In this document: piece by piece, positions 1-11,345 of the stretch | Numbering within the stretch: position 1 is the first letter of the stretch | Layout: every line of letters begins with the position of its first letter | Assembly: GCF_900496995.4 (NCBI RefSeq) | Contig: NC_044005.1 | Span: forward strand, 18,667,363 to 18,731,362 | Source of the DNA: Aquila chrysaetos chrysaetos | Taxonomy: Eukaryota; Chordata; Aves; Accipitriformes; Accipitridae | Length of the DNA: 64,000 nt | Direction of reading: 5' to 3' | Translations under genes and position numbers: made by a program | The notes under the pieces: model-generated | Seen by the model: only the letters and a program-made list of their open reading frames with translations | Database searches by the model: none | Told to the model about the DNA's origin: nothing

Positions 1-1445
1 GATAAATTAACATAACAGAGGTGAAAGGGGAAGGAATATTAGTAAGGGACAACTTAGTGAACAGCAAATATAACCATAAGTTTTGTCACTCCCATGATTT
101 AGCGGCTACTTTAACTCAGACATAAGGACCTGTCACGCTTATCTTTTAAATTAAGACAGTCTTCAAATCACTGTATCACTTCAGCTGTCAGCCACCACAG
201 AAAACAGATAATCCTATTCTCCCTTCAAACCATCAGATGTACAAGACAACACCTCTACTTATTTTCCCTCTTCAGTCTCAGAAACCTTAAGGCCATAGTT
301 AAAGGAATTCGCAGATAGAACAGACTGTAATTGTAATAAGTATTGATACACACGATTACTTTAAAATCACATGTAAATATGTATCATCAAAAGGAATACT
401 TCAGTTTCTGTAATAACTGATAATGCCTTTTTTTTTTAAATTCACCTCACTTTTTCTATATGTAGTATTGACTTAAAATATACCCATCAGAATGGCAGAA
501 GTAACAAAATACGATCTACCATCTGCTTTGATATAATAAACATCAGCTACCCGTCAAAAGCAGACCTCGACTTCTGCCTTTTAATTAGTTCAAGCTGCTA
601 GCATCTTATTAAAATGTAATTTCTAGAAGGACAGATAATCCTATAAGATAAATTGTTCCTAGCAGATACAGTGTACTCTTCTGCTTTCCTCATTATTAAC
701 TCTCTTTACATGAGCTTTTTCTTACAGAGAAATTTTTTAAGAGGGTGCAAAGCATTTGTCTGATTTCTACTGAATAATAAGTTTGTCCACATGAAATATG
801 AGTTTGCCTTTTTCCCCCTATTTTTAGCACAGAACTGCTTAAATCAAGGGGGAGTTTGCTTAAAAAGATGACACAAACTGACAAAATTCACTAATAAGGT
901 TTTATCAGCAGTTTGTCTTTTAGAGAAGTCGGGAAGTAACAACATTTAGATTCAGAACTGAGTAACAAGTGGATAAAAAAAAAATCTATTAATTGGTACT
1001 AAAAAAACATTGTCTTATGAGCTAAATCTTATGTAGTAATTGAGCACAGGAAGTTCCACAGTAACCATTTCTAGTATTTTATGTTCTTGATATAAGTAAA
1101 TGTTACAAAAGTTACTATATCCCTGTTGTTTGATTGTTTCCCTGCTGAATAAAATTTAAGATCATGATAAATTTTGTGCACTCCCCAGGGTCATGTTCAT
1201 TCTTTAATATATCAGCAAGATCTCTGTTTCTCAGGAGTATCCAGAAGGCCCTGCCCATTGCTTAGTACCGGTTGCACTTCATTTGGCCTACTGACACTCA
1301 TTAAGCTTTTGGGGATTTCTTTGAAATACCAGACAAAATATAACCCAAATACTGTATAAGCTACTCTCTCATTAAGCCAAATGCTGTACTAATGACACCA
1401 CATGAGGCCTAAAATAAGATCTATCAGCTTTCAAGAATTCATTAC
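1..1445 (-). other. GOLGA5: GOLGA5 intron (3' part off the window)
   Basis: AT-rich intron sequence downstream, in gene direction, of the donor at 1445-1444. I looked for the remaining golgin-84 exons (last coiled coil, transmembrane tail) and saw none. No repeat is recognised. Confidence 0.7.
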
Positions 1446-1574
1446 CTGTTTTTGTCGTTCTAGTTCAGCTTCTGCCTCTTGCCTGGCCATTTTATGTGCT
1501 GCTATCTGCTCTTGTAGGTCTTGAAGCTGCTCTCTCACCGACTCAGCTTCACTTACCTGCTGAGTCTCCATATC
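1446..1574 (-). CDS. GOLGA5: GOLGA5 coding exon 7 (residues 503-545)
   Basis: Acceptor CATTTCAG|GATATG and donor AAACAG|GTAATG, 129 nt, phase 0 to 0. Coiled coil rich in Glu/Gln (METQQVSEAESVREQLQDLQ, ending ELERQKQ). It has no long start-to-stop frame but matches the position, phase and character of the golgin-84 exon here. The next exon must be left of the window. Confidence 0.9.
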
Positions 1575-4500
1575 CTGAAATGTACAGAAATGTTACTGTT
1601 TCACTAACGTTCAAACAATACTGCAATCTGTCATAGGTAACAGCAAAAAAAAGTTGTATCTGCAATATTGCTTCAAAGGAAAAATGAAGGTGAGGGTGTA
1701 TTGAATAAATGACATCTGGTCATTTTATACAGAATATTTTTACTAATACGGTAATAAAATAAATGCATTTTGGGAACATGAAAAGCGTCCACTTTTTCCT
1801 TTCGACTCTCTACAGGCTAAAACTCTGTAGAGCAGGCTTGCGTGCAACTGCTGGGTTGAGCCAATTATGCCAGCAGACAACTCGGATTACAGTTGCTTCA
1901 AGGATTAGTAGCCCTTGCAGAAAAGGATATAGGTGATCTCTACAGAAATCACCACGCTTGTTTGGAAAGAAATGCTTCACTCAAAAGGAGCACACAGTAG
2001 TGCAGGAAGAGAGAAGTGGTATCTATAGTATTCCTCCCACCATGAGCTGAAGTGGTGAGAGGGAACATGGAAAGAAATTGGGTATCAATAAGCACTCATC
2101 TCACCTTGAGCAAAAGTTGGCTTATTTTAATGCTAGGTCAAATAAACACTAGAAGCAACAGCCCTAAACTATACAAGAAAACAGTCCTTTGTGCATGGTT
2201 AACTACAAATACATGTGTACATAATCATAGCTACCTGCAGCTCTGTTCTCATCTGTTGTATTTGCCCCATTAGTTTTTGTATTTCTTCTCTCTGAGTGTC
2301 TCTCTCATGTCTCAGTTCTTCTAGTTCCATTGTGCTTGCAGTATTGCTATCCAAGCCTTCAATACCAGAGCCTTCTTTTAAGCTGTTTATCAACTTTTCT
2401 TTAGACTGAAATAATAGATCAATATATTATTTATAGCAGTATTTAACAAGTCCTCAACTAGAATATGCCAGAACGACTTTGCTCTAAAATTCAAATGTAG
2501 ATGTACAGTAGAACTGCTTTATCTGTTCTTTTACCCAAGTTAATAATGACCCTACACATTGTAAAATGAAAATGCTTCCCTACTCATAATTTCTGACTTC
2601 CTGTATGCCATGAGACTGGATTTACTGAAAGCCTGAGTTATCTGAGGAAGAGTACAGCTTTTCTCTTTAGAAGTGCCTGGAATGTTAAATATGTCATGGA
2701 TAACAATTTTGGCTTTCCAGCTACCATAAGAGAGCAGACAGACACTAAAGACAAAACTGACACCCTTTCAGTCCATCCCTTCTCCTGCCAACAAAGCCAA
2801 ACAAGAACCAAATACAGCAATAACTCTTCTGGGAAAGAGGATGAACCACTTTAATTCAGAGTCAGCCTAATGTTAGCTCGACATCGACTTCTCATCTCAT
2901 GCTTTTCTTATTTATCAAGACTATTTAAAACCTGTCCTTGGATATCAGACTAAATTAATTATTCTAAACAGAGACCTTCAACATTTTGCTAACTTTGATA
3001 AACAAGACTCAAATTGACCACGTTTGGACTTGGTATCTTTGACACCTTAAGTAGTATAGAACTCTGCACAAAATACCTGATTTTGCCATTGTTCATGTAA
3101 TGTTGATCACTTGCAACCTTTCAGAATATATATAAAAAAAAATATTTTCTTTGGTTTACACATAAGTATCCATTATATGCTATGCTTCAGCCTCAAGCAG
3201 AACGGAGCAACAGAGCAACATTCTTGACTCAAGAATACTGGGTGTGGAACAAATTGTAGGTTACATCTATCTATCTGCCTAAGATCAGACTCTTGGACGC
3301 AGAACACACTGACGGATGTTGCACAGCAAGTGCAATGGTTCACTTGGATTCTTCTTTAAGTTCAGGACCTGAACTTCCATTTCGATTACTTAATCTATAA
3401 ACTTAAAATTACAAAATGCAGACTGACAGCTGTTCTGTACAGGTATCATTATAGGTATGTCCCAAAATATATTACAGGTCACATGAAAAAACTACAGATT
3501 ATTTGAAGCGTAACACCTTAAAAAAGTTAAGTGTACAAATCAAACGACTTCTTTACAGAAATGCTTACTTGGAGTATGCGAGTAGCTTTCTGTTTATAGT
3601 CTGTCAGTTCCTGTTTTGCAGATTCTAGGTGGTTTTTAGTTACTTTGACTTGCTGCTGAAGCTCATCAGCTCGCCTCTTTTCATCTAAATACTTTCTTTC
3701 CGCTACAGTTATCCCTTCTGCCAAGTTCTGACGTTCTGCTTCCATTTTACTTAGACGAGCCGCAAACTCACTCTATTAGCAATAAAGAAACAATACTTTG
3801 TGTTTAAACACAGTCTCAACTTTAACCTAGAAAGGAAAAAAGAAAGTTTAAAAGCAACTACACATGACAACACCTCATATCTACCACCTCCAACTTAAAG
3901 ATGCATTAATGCTATGTGGAAAGAAATCCTACTTGCTTAAGCAAGTGCTAAATAGTATCAGTAAACATATGCATTTCTTTCCCTCACCAGAAATAGTGGG
4001 GGAATAACAATCTTCCTATTATTCACATTTATTTGGTAAACAAAAAGCAAGCTTTCCCCTCAAAAAATATTATCAAATGTCAGCTGCCATATTTTGATGT
4101 ACTTTAAAAAAAAAAAAAGAAAAAGAAAAAAAGAGAGAGACTGATAAAGATTTTCAGAGATGCTATTATACGTAAGAAAGGCCAAACTAAGTGTGGAAAG
4201 CAGTCTCTAGCAATGATGTACTCCATCTTTACCACAGAAGAGATTGTCCAGCTTAGTATGTTTAAGATTACATATTAAAATTGTGTAAGAATTTGTTGTG
4301 TAACAACATAGCATGGAAAATTAAATTGATTACTGATTTAGTTTTAAAACATGTTTTAACATTAAAGTTAGCATGAAAAAAACAGTAAAAATTGTCAGCA
4401 TTAATCGTCAAAACCTTTTAATCACAAAGCTTTCAAAATAACATATAAAAAGTAAACTAGCATCACAAGGATACTTAGTGCAGCAGACAGCACATCCTTC

Positions 4501-7500
4501 CAAGCCCTTAGTGCCCTAAACAGGAACTGAAGTCAGTGGGAAGAGAGAGCAGTTGGAACCTCACAGATTTGATCTTAAAAGCACAGTCTGACACTCTTCC
4601 TTACTCCTCATGTCTAACCTGCATTTGTTTGTAACTTTCTTGCTCTCGCTTGAGTGCGGAGTCTGCATCACGCAGCCTCTCTTGCAGAGTTTGAAGGGCT
4701 TGATTTTGCAAACTGCTCCCTTCACTGTGGTCTTGTATTATCCTGAAAGAGTGATATACACATTAATTGAAAAAGAAGAAATCTACTGTGATTTTCCTGT
4801 AGAAATATGACTACCTGGGTTTCAGACCAGCTTTGAAAATTTACCCAGTAAATTATTGAACATGGCTGGCTACAGGTGTGAGACCTGGAGTTAATGACTC
4901 ATGCATCTCCTCCCTGACCTATATTCTGGAGTATCCAATTGCCGATTCATATCCCAGCACTGAGATAAGTCAGTAAAGTCTTCATATTTGTAGATAAGCA
5001 AATGTATTTTTCAAGACAAAAACATTTTTCTTGAGATCTTCAGCTTCAGGCCTCTGACACAAACATAAATACTTTATACAAAATGAATTTCAATAATCAG
5101 GTGACAATTGTCCCTATTTAATACTCATTTGCCCTGTTCCCACTGCCAGCTATGATATAGCGGGCTCAGAGCAAACTTTAATCCTCATATTTAAATTCTT
5201 GATACAATCCCTTTCCCCATTAGTTTATTCATTTTTATTCTTAAAGACACTAAATTATCTAACTTGAATTTTCAAACCTATTACTATTTGCAGAATTACA
5301 AAGTATGAAATTATGAAGTACCGTGATTTTTCACTCTGCAATGCTTCCAAAGCTTCTGTCCGAGAACTTAAGAGCTGATCAGCTTCTTGCAACCGTACTT
5401 TCAGCACAGCTAGCTGTGAATCCTTAGCACCAACAGCTTCTGTCAGATCATCAACTCGAGCTCGAAGTTCTCTAACCATCCTGTCACTCTTTGAATGGTC
5501 AACATTCCACTTCTCAACCCTTTCCCGTGATTTGTTCAATTCTACAAAATAAGAAGATTCTTTGAAGTTTATAAAAGTAGGTATTGCAAGGTCATGTAAA
5601 TGGTCAGGATGCATACGTCACATTTCTTAAAGAAATTAAATACAACCAAGCTGAACTAACACTGAAAGTTTATGAGCTACCAAGAAGTAACACGTGCCAG
5701 ACTGGCTGTCAGAGCACAACCCATAAAATTTTGCAGGTAATCTCAAAACAGGCATTTTATTCTATGCCACACTGCAGTTGACAAATTTTACCTGGCCCAC
5801 CCCTTGCAATGGCCTACTGTCAAATAGCACTGTGCGAGCAAGCCTTTGGAAACCTCTGCATTAAAGCACCTAGTTCAACTCAATGTGACAATAAGCTCAA
5901 CCTAAAAAACAGTAGAAAAACGCACCAGTGTTGAAATAATGCCTGAATACTTACTGAGGCTTTTAATCAAAAATCACATATTAAGCTTCAATGGAAATTA
6001 TAATTCTCTGGCTCATATGGTTACTTTGAAAAAAATGTGGTCCCTCAGTTGTATGCCTAACAGCAGCAGTTTGCTCTACGTTTTATCATTTAAGTGTTTT
6101 TATATTCACATTTTTTATATTTGCCATTTTATTTGGCTTTGAAAAAGCTCATGAAGTAATACAAAAATACTAAATTTTACATTTTTACTGTCAGTTTCTA
6201 GGCATCAGAGATTATAGCCTACAGCCAGAAAGTAGTCAGATTTTGAAGTATTTAAAGGAATTTACTCATTTAAAAATTAAGTATCTTGCCATGGCCTTTA
6301 AAAAGCAAGAAAAATATTTTAATACTGTTAACATTTGCTAAAACCATTTTAATAAGATGTAAGTTTTGGAACTAAATTGATCACATCATTTTGATCAATG
6401 TTTGTGTTACCTTTGTAGTTGCATGAGCCTTTTAGTTTCTCCCAACTCACTATTCCGAAACCATGAATCATTTTGCTTGGTAAGTCATACATGCAAACTT
6501 AACTAGAAAGATTTTATTGTAAGTACTAAACACTACCATAGAAACAGTATTGTTTTCTAGTTCACTAGCATTTTAGTGATATGTTACAATTTAGTTTCCA
6601 AACCACAGTACCTTCTTGTGTTTCTTTGGACCTCTGAATTAATGAAGCCATTTCCTGATTTAAAGATTGAACTTCATTACGCAGCAGCTGATTCTCCAGG
6701 CGAAGATTGGATAGCTCATGTGATTTGAAATCATCATTAGCTGAAAGGCTAGGATTAGTTACTGCACTTAGTGATGAATCCTTCAGACCATCCCCTTGTG
6801 CTCCCAGTCCAGAATCTGAACTGTCTGGAGTTTCTGTACAGAGAGATGCAAGTTAGAACTAATGTATGTATTTGTCAGTTGCCTTCACATAAATTGTAAT
6901 TCCATGTTCTGCATCAGTGGTTAAATACATAATATAAAAATAAAAAAAATAAAATCCCCATCAAAATAGCTTATATCGAAATAGAATATGGAGCTGCTTC
7001 TCCCAAGGGACTTGCACAAAATAGGACTATTATACAGTATACATGCATCATGCAGCATTTTTGTTAATCCTGCAAGACGAGACATGGAAGTCATAAAATT
7101 TCTTATTGCATTAATGTCAAATTTAGGATTTCAAAACATTAATACATTTTATGACTGTGCTGCCCAAAGATGTCTTCAGAAGCTGAGAAAGTAACATAAG
7201 AGATTAAATATACATAGCAACTAACTAGGGGAATTTTTAGTAGAAGTTCATTCTGGTTTTCCATTAAGATTTTGATTTTGAGGCTGTATTCTATTTTTAA
7301 AAAAATCTGTTCAGATGACTACACTTAGTCATTTTGATACCAAACCTAAATATGTAACTCAATCACATAGCTACATTTTAGTTATCTTTACGTAAAAAAG
7401 CATCTGAAGAATAATTTCAGTCAAAACATCATCTAACTGATAATTCTGCAGTAATAATTCAAAATATTTCTTAAAAAAGCACTTTTACTCTGAGAAATTG

Positions 7501-10190
7501 AGTTGCAGTGACTTGAAGTGGACGTGTGATCTTTCCTTTCTCTAATGAAAAAATATAAGGTAGGTATACTCTGTCAAACTGTTAAAAGCTTTCTGCCAAT
7601 ACAAACTGTAATTCTCTAGGTTATGGAAACCAAAATACAGATTTTTATTTTTCTTTTTTTTAAATCTTAGAACCTCAGTGAGAACAGTAAGGGAACTCCT
7701 GCCAGTAGTCTGAACAACAGTCCCTTGCACGGAAGGAGGAACCAACAGCCTTTCCCCATCATGCACAAACACACAGAGAGCATCCTGGATTAATGCTGTG
7801 AAATTGATACATCCACTGTAACAGTCTTGATTCCAGCGTGCAGATAGTTGGAAGACTGGCAGCAGTATTAAGATAAAACAACACAGCATGCAATAAGCAA
7901 ACAAGCAGGCAATCCAAAAATATTACTTCTGAATTTAGTACATCCTAGATGAGTAACTGCTGAAAATCCAGGGGGACAGACTGCAACTAATTTCAAGCAA
8001 GACTACGGTTTAGCTGTCACGTTATTTACTTCATCTTGCAATCACCAACCAACCTGCTCCACCTACCTTGTTACCATTGCAACAGCCCCTATCACCCAGA
8101 GCCCAAGGAGCTGGGGCAGACTTAATTCTGAACACCACCACACCGACAAGTAGCAGCAGTGACCGTAAGATTTCTCCCACATTTTCTCAAACCCCTTTCC
8201 TATTTAAATGGTTCTAAGAATTGTCATTTCCTTCTTTTTGATTCATTTACACAGTTTCCAAATTATCAGACAATTTATCCTCATTCCTTTGTCTGGAAAA
8301 CTCAACAGATTAATGAAGCTAACGAAGCAAGAAATTAGGCATTCATAGCACAGATTAGATTATATCCATGGCAATGTACAAAGTATACCGTTAATTGTTT
8401 TTGTCTACAGCTAATGTATCATAAGCTACTTCAACAGATGCTATACAGAACATTTAAATGACACATATATCTATACAATCAACTTTGAAACCAGCATGCT
8501 CAAACTCTACATTGTAATTGTGTTCTTCCTCATTTGGCAGCTCCACAATGCAAACTCCACTCAAAAATCCTCAGAAGAAAATTCAACAGGCCACACCAAG
8601 CAAAATAAATACATTCCTTAAGCACCAATCAGCAAGGCCATATAGCAAGGTCTAAAATATTTGAATTAGTAGTAGTAGTAGTAAACCTTATTGAAAAGTT
8701 ACAGACCCAGAAATACAAAAATATTGACATCTTTGGAAATGATCCCTTTTTACATCTGAAACTTCTCAGCAGAACTAACGTAGTAAGTAAAAACCTGGCA
8801 TTTACAATGCTTTATATGCTCAAAGTACTGAACAAATAATAAAGCATTCTAACTACGTTATTAAGAAATAATATAACCATTTGCTTCGATTTTATAGAAT
8901 AAACAACAGCAAAGTAGCACAGCAACAGCAAAGACCAAGTATAGATTGGACAGTCTCATAGAGAAAACAAGTTCCTGACACTTCCCAGTCACATTCTCCT
9001 TTGCATTGACTTGAGAATAGCCCCAACTTTTGACCATCTGGCCTGGAGGCTCTGCCAGGTGTCTGGATTTAGACTGGAGTAACTACTTCTAGCAAACCCA
9101 AAGGCTTTATCTACCTAGCTCTCTCAGGCCTGTAGCCCTACAACAGCTTATCCACACCCAACTTCCCACTATGCATGGCAGGCAAGTTTGACAGCTTACT
9201 TCCATGGTGGAAGAGAAAAAACCTCACATCACCTCACATGGTGCATTGGGCAACAGCCAACACCATCTACCAGCTGGTGAAAGTGACTCACTCAGCAAAT
9301 GCAGCAGCACCTGTGCTTCTAAGGGTTGATGTATGGGGCCTGATGCAAGGTTAGGTCATAGCTCAGGGAGGTCAAGGTGAGCAGTAGAAATGAGGTAGAT
9401 CAATAACACAAAAGATTTAGGTATTAATTATGCAGCTTGTCAAATTAGCAAGGTATCTAAGGTTATCCCAGTGATTAAAAAATGTTAAAGACCCTGCTGT
9501 ACTCCACATATCTAACATACTACTACCACTAAATGCTCCATGAAGTGACAGTAAAACCATTACCTAGCCTTACCCTAGACATACTTGGCTTTTAAATATC
9601 TCTAGGTTCAATACTATTTAACTACCATTGCCTTGGCTCCTGATGGAATTATCTTCAGTAGTTTTTGCACTCTGTGTACTGGTAGACACAGAACTAACAC
9701 TTGAAGTCCGAGAGTGATTTTGAAGAACAGGTGCCTTGCTCTTCTCTTTTTTAGAGTCCATCCTTCCATTAGGCTCTTTCTCCGAACTGTTGAGAAAATC
9801 AAATAGTAACTCATCATCAGGTGCTGACTTTTTTCTTCTCACAAAATGTGAGGCAGCTCTGGGTGTGGAAACACCTTCTACTGGAGAAGCTACCTCCGAA
9901 GATGTCCTACGTGCTGGTTTAACGTTTGCTGTTCCTGCTAGGATTGTGACCTTTTGATGTTTAATATTATCAGCTGCTGAGGAGATGTAGGCTGCTTTGG
10001 AGGACGTCTGATATTTCAGCTCTCCAGCATGCTGGCGCAATTCAGAATATTCATTGGCAGAGTCCAAATTCTTATTATCATAAATTGCACTGCTTGCTGT
10101 GTCTTTTTTGCTGAGAGCTGATGCAGCTCCTTGATCAACTCTGTTGAGTAGATCCTCTGCCTTTCCGGCGAGATCAGCAAGCCAAGACAT
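1446..10190 (-). CDS. GOLGA5: GOLGA5 (golgin-84), N-terminal ~545 residues, seven coding exons
   Basis: Golgin-84 is a coiled-coil tether of the cis-Golgi, held in the membrane by a C-terminal tail anchor; it binds Rab GTPases and helps in ribbon assembly and intra-Golgi retrograde traffic (family knowledge). Coding exons in transcription order: 10190-9626, 6833-6612, 5541-5322, 4742-4619, 3772-3569, 2405-2235 and 1574-1446. All have GT/AG borders, and the phases (1,1,2,0,0,0,0) join without a break into 545 codons. The N-terminus (MSWLADLAGKAEDLLNRVDQ) is the conserved golgin-84 start. It is followed by a Ser/Thr-rich low-complexity region to about residue 215 and then by continuous heptad coiled coil. 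The vertebrate protein is about 730 residues, so about 185 residues with the end of the coiled coil and the transmembrane anchor lie beyond the left edge. I see no further exon in 1-1445. Confidence 0.95.
2235..2405 (-). CDS. GOLGA5: GOLGA5 coding exon 6 (residues 446-502)
   Basis: Acceptor TATTTCAG|TCTAAA and donor CTGCAG|GTAGCT, 171 nt, phase 0 to 0. It encodes SKEKLINSLKEGSGIEGLDS, then a Glu/Gln/Lys-rich coiled coil (MELEELRHERDTQREEIQKL). Confidence 0.94.
3569..3772 (-). CDS. GOLGA5: GOLGA5 coding exon 5 (residues 378-445)
   Basis: Acceptor TGCTAATAG|AGTGAG and donor CTCCAA|GTAAGC, 204 nt, phase 0 to 0. Coiled coil with SEFAARLSKMEAERQNLAEG, AERKYLDEKRRADELQQQVK and KQELTDYKQKATRILQ. 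Confidence 0.94.
4619..4742 (-). CDS. GOLGA5: GOLGA5 coding exon 4 (residues 336-377)
   Basis: Acceptor CTTTCAG|GATAAT and donor ATGCAG|GTTAGA, 124 nt, phase 2 to phase 0. The encoded segment runs RIIQDHSEGSSLQNQALQ, then LQERLRDADSALKREQESYK, heptad coiled coil. It has no methionine, so it is invisible to a simple start-to-stop search. Confidence 0.92.
5322..5541 (-). CDS. GOLGA5: GOLGA5 coding exon 3 (residues 263-335)
   Basis: Acceptor TTTTGTAG|AATTG and donor CACG|GTACTT, 220 nt, phase 1 to phase 2. It encodes coiled coil with the golgin-84 blocks VEKWNVDHSKSDRM, DDLTEAVGAKDSQLAVLKVR and LQEADQLLSSRTEALEALQ. Confidence 0.94.
6612..6833 (-). CDS. GOLGA5: GOLGA5 coding exon 2 (residues 189-262)
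   Basis: Acceptor TCTGTACAG|AAACTCC and donor GAAG|GTACTG, 222 nt, phase 1 to phase 1. It encodes the end of the acidic/Ser-rich linker and the start of the coiled coil (SHELSNLRLENQLLRNEVQ, with leucine/asparagine heptads), a strongly conserved golgin-84 block. Confidence 0.93.
9626..10190 (-). CDS. GOLGA5: GOLGA5 first coding exon (residues 1-188)
   Basis: ATG at 10190-10188; donor AATG|GTAGTT at 9625, phase 1. The start is the family's conserved N-terminus. The segment includes the conserved stretches SSAADNI, ILAGTANVK and SHFVRRKKSAPDDELLFDFLNSS and then a Ser/Thr-rich tail. Without splicing the frame hits a stop at 9618-9620. The same exon carries 51 nt of 5' UTR (10191-10241) after an acceptor TTTTGCAG. 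Confidence 0.95.
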
Positions 10191-10241
10191 GATGGATATC
10201 TCTTGGTAAACTTTATAAAATTATAATTTCAGGACCATGTG
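10191..10241 (-). other. GOLGA5: GOLGA5 5' UTR part of the first coding exon
   Basis: A good acceptor on the minus strand (CTTTTGCAG|CACATGG, AG at 10243-10242) lies 51 nt upstream of the ATG. The 5' UTR is therefore split and the promoter sits further right, consistent with the CpG island near 11 kb. There is one upstream ATG in this piece (CACATGG). Confidence 0.6.
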
Positions 10242-10859
10242 CTGCAAAAGACATAGAATGATTACAAATCAGATTGGTGTTGATAAGGCAAGATGTATGG
10301 GTTACCTAAACAACTGTTGTGTTAACCTATTAATGCTGTAATTATTTGAATACTTTTCTCCTACTCACTTGGTACTTCACTGTTTTGGTAACTGATGGAA
10401 ATAAACCAAACCTGTCTCTGAGGAAAACAGACAAAACCAAGGCTTAGCTATCAGACCACCATATCTGTTTCTGGCATCAGCACCTGCTACAGAGCAACCA
10501 GCCTGGTAGCCAATCTGCAACAATACTAGAAAATAAAGTCTACTTGCACCTGACAAAACCAAACTCAGCTGGAAGAGGAAAAGTGGCCAGATGCTTATTA
10601 CAGGAACAGATAACAAAGCCTTAGACATTTAGCCTGCAGATTCATAATCTGGGTCAGACAGAGGACCTTCTCCCCAACAAACTTCGCAGCCTGCCGTCCC
10701 TTCAGTGACACCGACACGGGGGACAGGGGCATGCCTTCACTTGCACCAAGGGCCTGCGAGACTACACAGGCGACGTGTGCCTCTATCCCAGCTCCCGGGA
10801 GGGGCTCCTTCACCCCAGGGCAGGCTTGTGGAGGGTCCCTTGGCCGAGCACACCCACAG

Positions 10860-11345
10860 CGGGAAGGGGGAAGCGCAGAGGCAGGCGAGGCCGGGCGGGA
10901 GGGCGATGCTCAGGGTGGCCCCCCCCTCCCCGCCCACCCTCAGCACGGCTGCCTGCCCCGGGCCCTCCCCCCCGCCCCTACCCGGCGGCCCTCAGGAGCG
11001 GCGGAGGCCTCAGCACAGCCCGGCCTCACCTCCTCCCAGCAGCGGGAGACCCCCGGCCCAAGGGGAGTCGTGAGAGGGGGAAGGGGAGAAGGAAGGGGGC
11101 ACCGGACGGCGACGGTCACTGCGAGGCCCCGGGCCGGGCTCGGCGGCGCAACCCCATCTTCCGGCAGACGTGGCCACCTTCCGGGACGCGGCGCGCAGGC
11201 GCAGGAAGCGCCGGGAGATGCGTGAGGTGGCACGGCGCGTCAAGCCCCGCCCCTCCCACCGGGCGGGGCGGGGCAGAGGCGGGAAGCGGGCGCAGTGCCC
11301 CTCCCTCCCGGTAACGGCCCTCCCGGTAACGGCCCTCCCCTGAGA
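10860..11345 (-). promoter_or_regulatory. GOLGA5: CpG island / TATA-less promoter of GOLGA5
   Basis: A dense GC and CpG stretch in otherwise AT-rich DNA, 0.7-1.2 kb upstream of the ATG-bearing exon. Visible motifs: two ETS-type CCGGAAG cores on the minus strand (about 11159-11165 and 11176-11183), an NRF1-like GCGCAGGCGC at about 11193, GC boxes (GGGCGGGGCGGGG) at about 11262-11274, and a 15-bp direct repeat at 11306-11335. There is no TATA box, as is usual for a housekeeping gene. The long open frames on both strands here come from GC bias. Confidence 0.75.
11030..11190 (-). other. GOLGA5: Likely GOLGA5 non-coding exon 1
   Basis: A strong donor on the minus strand (GGGAGGAG|GTGAGG) ends a GC-rich segment at 11030, and the downstream acceptor is at 10242. 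The upstream limit is not visible. I place the start near 11180 because ETS-type GGAA sites and an AAGATGG (YY1-like 5' leader) motif cluster at 11155-11185. Confidence 0.4.

Noticed and set aside
7542-7904. 120-codon minus-strand frame in a GOLGA5 intron, with a hydrophobic start
   Set aside because: No known domain, not joined by phase-compatible splice sites to GOLGA5, and ends in low-complexity Lys codons.
8668-8684. TAG trinucleotide run in a GOLGA5 intron
   Set aside because: Short simple repeat of about five units, not worth separate annotation.
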